Shown here: piece after piece, positions 62,493-64,000 of the stretch
Layout: each line of letters opens with the position of its first letter
Position numbering within the stretch: the stretch's first letter is position 1
Notes under the pieces: model-generated
The model's database searches: none
What the model was told of the DNA's origin: nothing
Seen by the model: only the letters and a program-made list of their open reading frames with translations
Made by a program: the position numbers and the translations under genes
NCBI GenBank assembly: GCA_003164675.1
Contig: PLTX01000117.1
Location: forward strand, 1-64,000
Direction of reading: 5' to 3'
DNA from: Verrucomicrobiota bacterium
GTDB taxonomy: Bacteria; Verrucomicrobiota; Verrucomicrobiia; Palsa-1439
Length of the DNA stretch: 64,000 nt

Positions 62493-63272
62493 CTATCGGG
62501 CTATTCCGCGTTCAGACTTGCGACAGAAGTCGATGAAATGTTCGAGCTCTGGGCTCGGCGGAAGTTCTGACTGTATCTTATCCAATGCATTGCCAACTGT
62601 CAACCCCGCTCGACACATTATCTTAAACGCCTCCCGCAGGCTCCGATGGACCTCCTCCGACACCCCGTTGCGCTCCAACCCCACCTTGTTCACCCCCCGC
62701 GTCTCCGCCGGGTTCCCATCCCCGATCATATACGGCGGTATATCCTGCACCACCTTCGCGCACCCCCCAATGATCGCCATCTTGCCAATCCGGCAAAATT
62801 GATGGATCGCCGCCAGTCCGCCCACAATCGCAAAGTCTTCCACCAGAACATGTCCCGCAAGAGTCCCGTTGTTGCTGAAGATCACGTGGCTGCCCACAAT
62901 GCAGTCGTGCGCCACATGCGAATACGCCAGAAAATTGTTGTGCGACCCGATCTGCGTCTTCAACCCGTCCCCCGTCGCCGTATGCACCGTCACATGCTCC
63001 CGAAACACGTTGTCCGACCCGATTTCCAGGTAGCACTTTCCCCCCTGATACTTCAAATCCTGCGTCTTCAGCCCGATGCACGCAAACGGATAAAACTCGC
63101 ACCGCGCCCCAATCGTCGTCCGCCCATCCACCACCACATGCGAATGCAGCCGACACCCCTCCCCCAGCTTCACGTCCGGCCCCACCACGCAATACGGCCC
63201 CACCTCGCTGCCGGAACCAACCTGCGCGCGCGAATCAACGATTGCGGTAGAATGAATGTTCGAAGAAGCCAT
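62493..63272 (-). CDS. lpxA: UDP-N-acetylglucosamine acyltransferase
   Basis: First step of lipid A synthesis: transfers an acyl chain to UDP-GlcNAc. 259 residues from ATG 63272, hexapeptide-repeat left-handed beta helix (VGSGSEVGPYCVVGPDVKLG, VHTATGDGLKTQIGSHNNFL, GLAAIHQFCRIGKMAIIGG). Catalytic His in SHVAHDCIVGSH. C-terminal helical domain present. Open frame runs on to 63518 with no homology. The window is thus from a Gram-negative with LPS. lpxB, lpxC, lpxD are not in view. Confidence 0.93.
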   Translation of the reverse strand: MASSNIHSTAIVDSRAQVGSGSEVGPYCVVGPDVKLGEGCRLHSHVVVDGRTTIGARCEFYPFACIGLKTQDLKYQGGKCYLEIGSDNVFREHVTVHTATGDGLKTQIGSHNNFLAYSHVAHDCIVGSHVIFSNNGTLAGHVLVEDFAIVGGLAAIHQFCRIGKMAIIGGCAKVVQDIPPYMIGDGNPAETRGVNKVGLERNGVSEEVHRSLREAFKIMCRAGLTVGNALDKIQSELPPSPELEHFIDFCRKSERGIAR

Positions 63273-63440
63273 CAGAACCGCCCCGCCTTCCCCACCCCTT
63301 TGTACACCAACCCCCACCGCCACGTCAACGCAAGCCTTTCGCCCGCTCGCCGAGCCGTCCGCCCAGTCGTTAGCTGTGCCCGCGCCATCATTCACCCCCT
63401 CAAAACACCCCCATCCCGCACCACCGGAGCGCCCAAACCC
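63273..63440. other. Gene-free stretch upstream of lpxA
   Basis: C-rich sequence with no gene I support; an lpxA promoter would be here but no clear -35/-10 pair was seen. Confidence 0.4.
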
Positions 63441-63600
63441 CCAAACGAAGCCATTTCCGGCAAAACGAAGCCAAGTGACAAAATGGCACACTCGGACACC
63501 TAAGCCACTGCCAACCAATTGGTTCTACAATCACAAGCACCCCGGGAAATTGGCTTCGTTTGGTAAAAAGCGTGTTTTCGCGCAACCCTCGTTCTTGGGT
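63441..63600 (-). mobile_element. Dispersed MITE-like repeat, copy 2 (inverted)
   Basis: Core of 123 bases (63441-63563) bounded by CCAAACGAAGCCA and TTGGCTTCGTTTGG, with CAAAACGAAGCCAAG at 63461-63475. On the minus strand it matches copy 1 at 34389-34531, with conserved GTGCCATTTTGTCAC and GCGCGAAAACACGCTT outside the right end. Divergence by eye is about 20%, so it is an older family and not a recent jump. No protein. Confidence 0.8.
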
Positions 63601-63602
63601 AG

Positions 63603-63622
63603 GGACGCGCTGCCGCGCGTCC
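63603..63622. repeat. GGACGCGC/GCGCGTCC palindrome next to copy 2
   Basis: GGACGCGC-tgcc-GCGCGTCC, same stem as at 33929-33948. Sits directly beside the dispersed element. Confidence 0.7.
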
Positions 63623-64000
63623 GTTGAAAGGTTGCCCTGCTATCTGATGGCCGTCTCCCCCTTTGGAGTGCGGCGACTCGTAGCCGCTTTGCCGTTGTAG
63701 CAGAGCCCCCATCCCAATCTCGCATCTCCTATCCATTTTCACTATGCCCTATCGTATATCACCCCGCTGTGGCATGTCAAATCGAATCTTCACCCCTGCA
63801 CCGGGGATGCCGCTACCCCCCCTGTTTACCCTGAGCGACGTCGAAGGGTAGCCGCGGGCGCCGACCGCGGTCCGCTTTGTAGGGCAAGCGCTCCGCTTGC
63901 CGTAGTTGTAGCCACGGCGCTCTGTCGCCGTGCCGTCCCCGCCCTGCCGTTTCGTAGGGGTGAGCTCCCACGCCCACCCCGCTCCCATAGCCACGGGTGC
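63623..64000. repeat. REP-like palindrome cluster at the window end
   Basis: Contains GGCAAGC-gctcc-GCTTGCC (63883-63901) and TGTAGC-CACGGCG-ctctgt-CGCCGTG (63907-63932), the latter the reverse complement of the unit at 34299-34324. The TACCCTGAGCGACGTCGAAGG sequence near 63828-63850 resembles, in opposite orientation, the one near 34005. No gene supported. Confidence 0.65.

Noticed and set aside
63749-63994. Small minus-strand gene at the window end
   Set aside because: Consists of REP sequence; the frame is open by composition only.

Overview
The window reads as an assembled chromosomal stretch (roughly 60% GC by eye) of a Gram-negative bacterium of the PVC group, most likely Verrucomicrobiota of the Limisphaerales/Pedosphaerales type. 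This is an inference from gene content: an lpxA gene (outer-membrane LPS), a type II secretion-like pseudopilin with the C-terminal GDGH motif typical of PVC pseudopilins, large secreted beta-helix/autotransporter-repeat proteins, and many GC-rich palindromes ending in GCTACA. No rRNA, tRNA, CRISPR array, integrase or transposase was seen.

Layout. 1-3.3 kb: end of a secreted beta-helix protein, rsmI, a small lipoprotein and an acyl-CoA synthetase (+). 3.4-6.2 kb: aroC-pilD-aroE (-). 6.2-18.4 kb: respiratory complex I genes (-) in the order nuoABCDIHJKLMMN, with two nuoM copies and no nuoE, nuoF or nuoG; consensus-like promoters lie before nuoA and inside the cluster before nuoH. 18.6-21.9 kb: two unfamiliar membrane proteins, one with a MotB/ExbD-like helix and long coiled coil. 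22-27.3 kb: a dehydrogenase remnant, queE, a small protein, then a class III aminotransferase followed by LuxE-like and LuxC-like genes. 27.4-30.7 kb: pseudopilin and a large repeat-rich secreted protein. 31.5-33.5 kb: a compact restriction-modification locus with a NotI-family endonuclease and a Dam-type methylase carrying an apparent ribbon-helix-helix domain and a palindrome-rich promoter. 33.6-34.6 kb: dispersed repeats.

34.6-41.7 kb: trpG, sppA, then a tightly overlapping heme/siroheme operon (siroheme dehydrogenase, ccsA/hemX-like, hemA, hemC, cobA-hemD, DUF1992, TPR). 41.8-45.6 kb: RNase P RNA, a zinc-ribbon coiled-coil protein, ribE, a PfkB kinase and ribD. 45.6-48.9 kb: gene remnants and two small secreted proteins, with two strong terminators. 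49-53.4 kb: ftsY, PHP phosphoesterase, nusB, ribH, ribBA and a small unknown. 53.6-58.4 kb: glycine cleavage gcvT-gcvH-gcvP and an ACT-domain protein. 58.4-63.3 kb: secreted protein, M14 peptidase, rho, glpX and lpxA. 63.3-64 kb: repeats, including an inverted second copy of the element at 34.4 kb.

How the parts work together: the core is housekeeping biosynthesis (aromatics, heme/siroheme, riboflavin with all four rib enzymes split over two loci, queuosine/deazaguanine, glycine cleavage) and energy conservation. Genes are packed with 1-4 base ATGA/GTGA/TAATG overlaps, suggesting translational coupling. The most unusual parts are the EFG-less, double-NuoM complex I, the aminotransferase-LuxE-LuxC cassette, the NotI-like R-M locus, and palindromic repeats inserted in frame into three genes (aminotransferase, luxE-like, ftsY).
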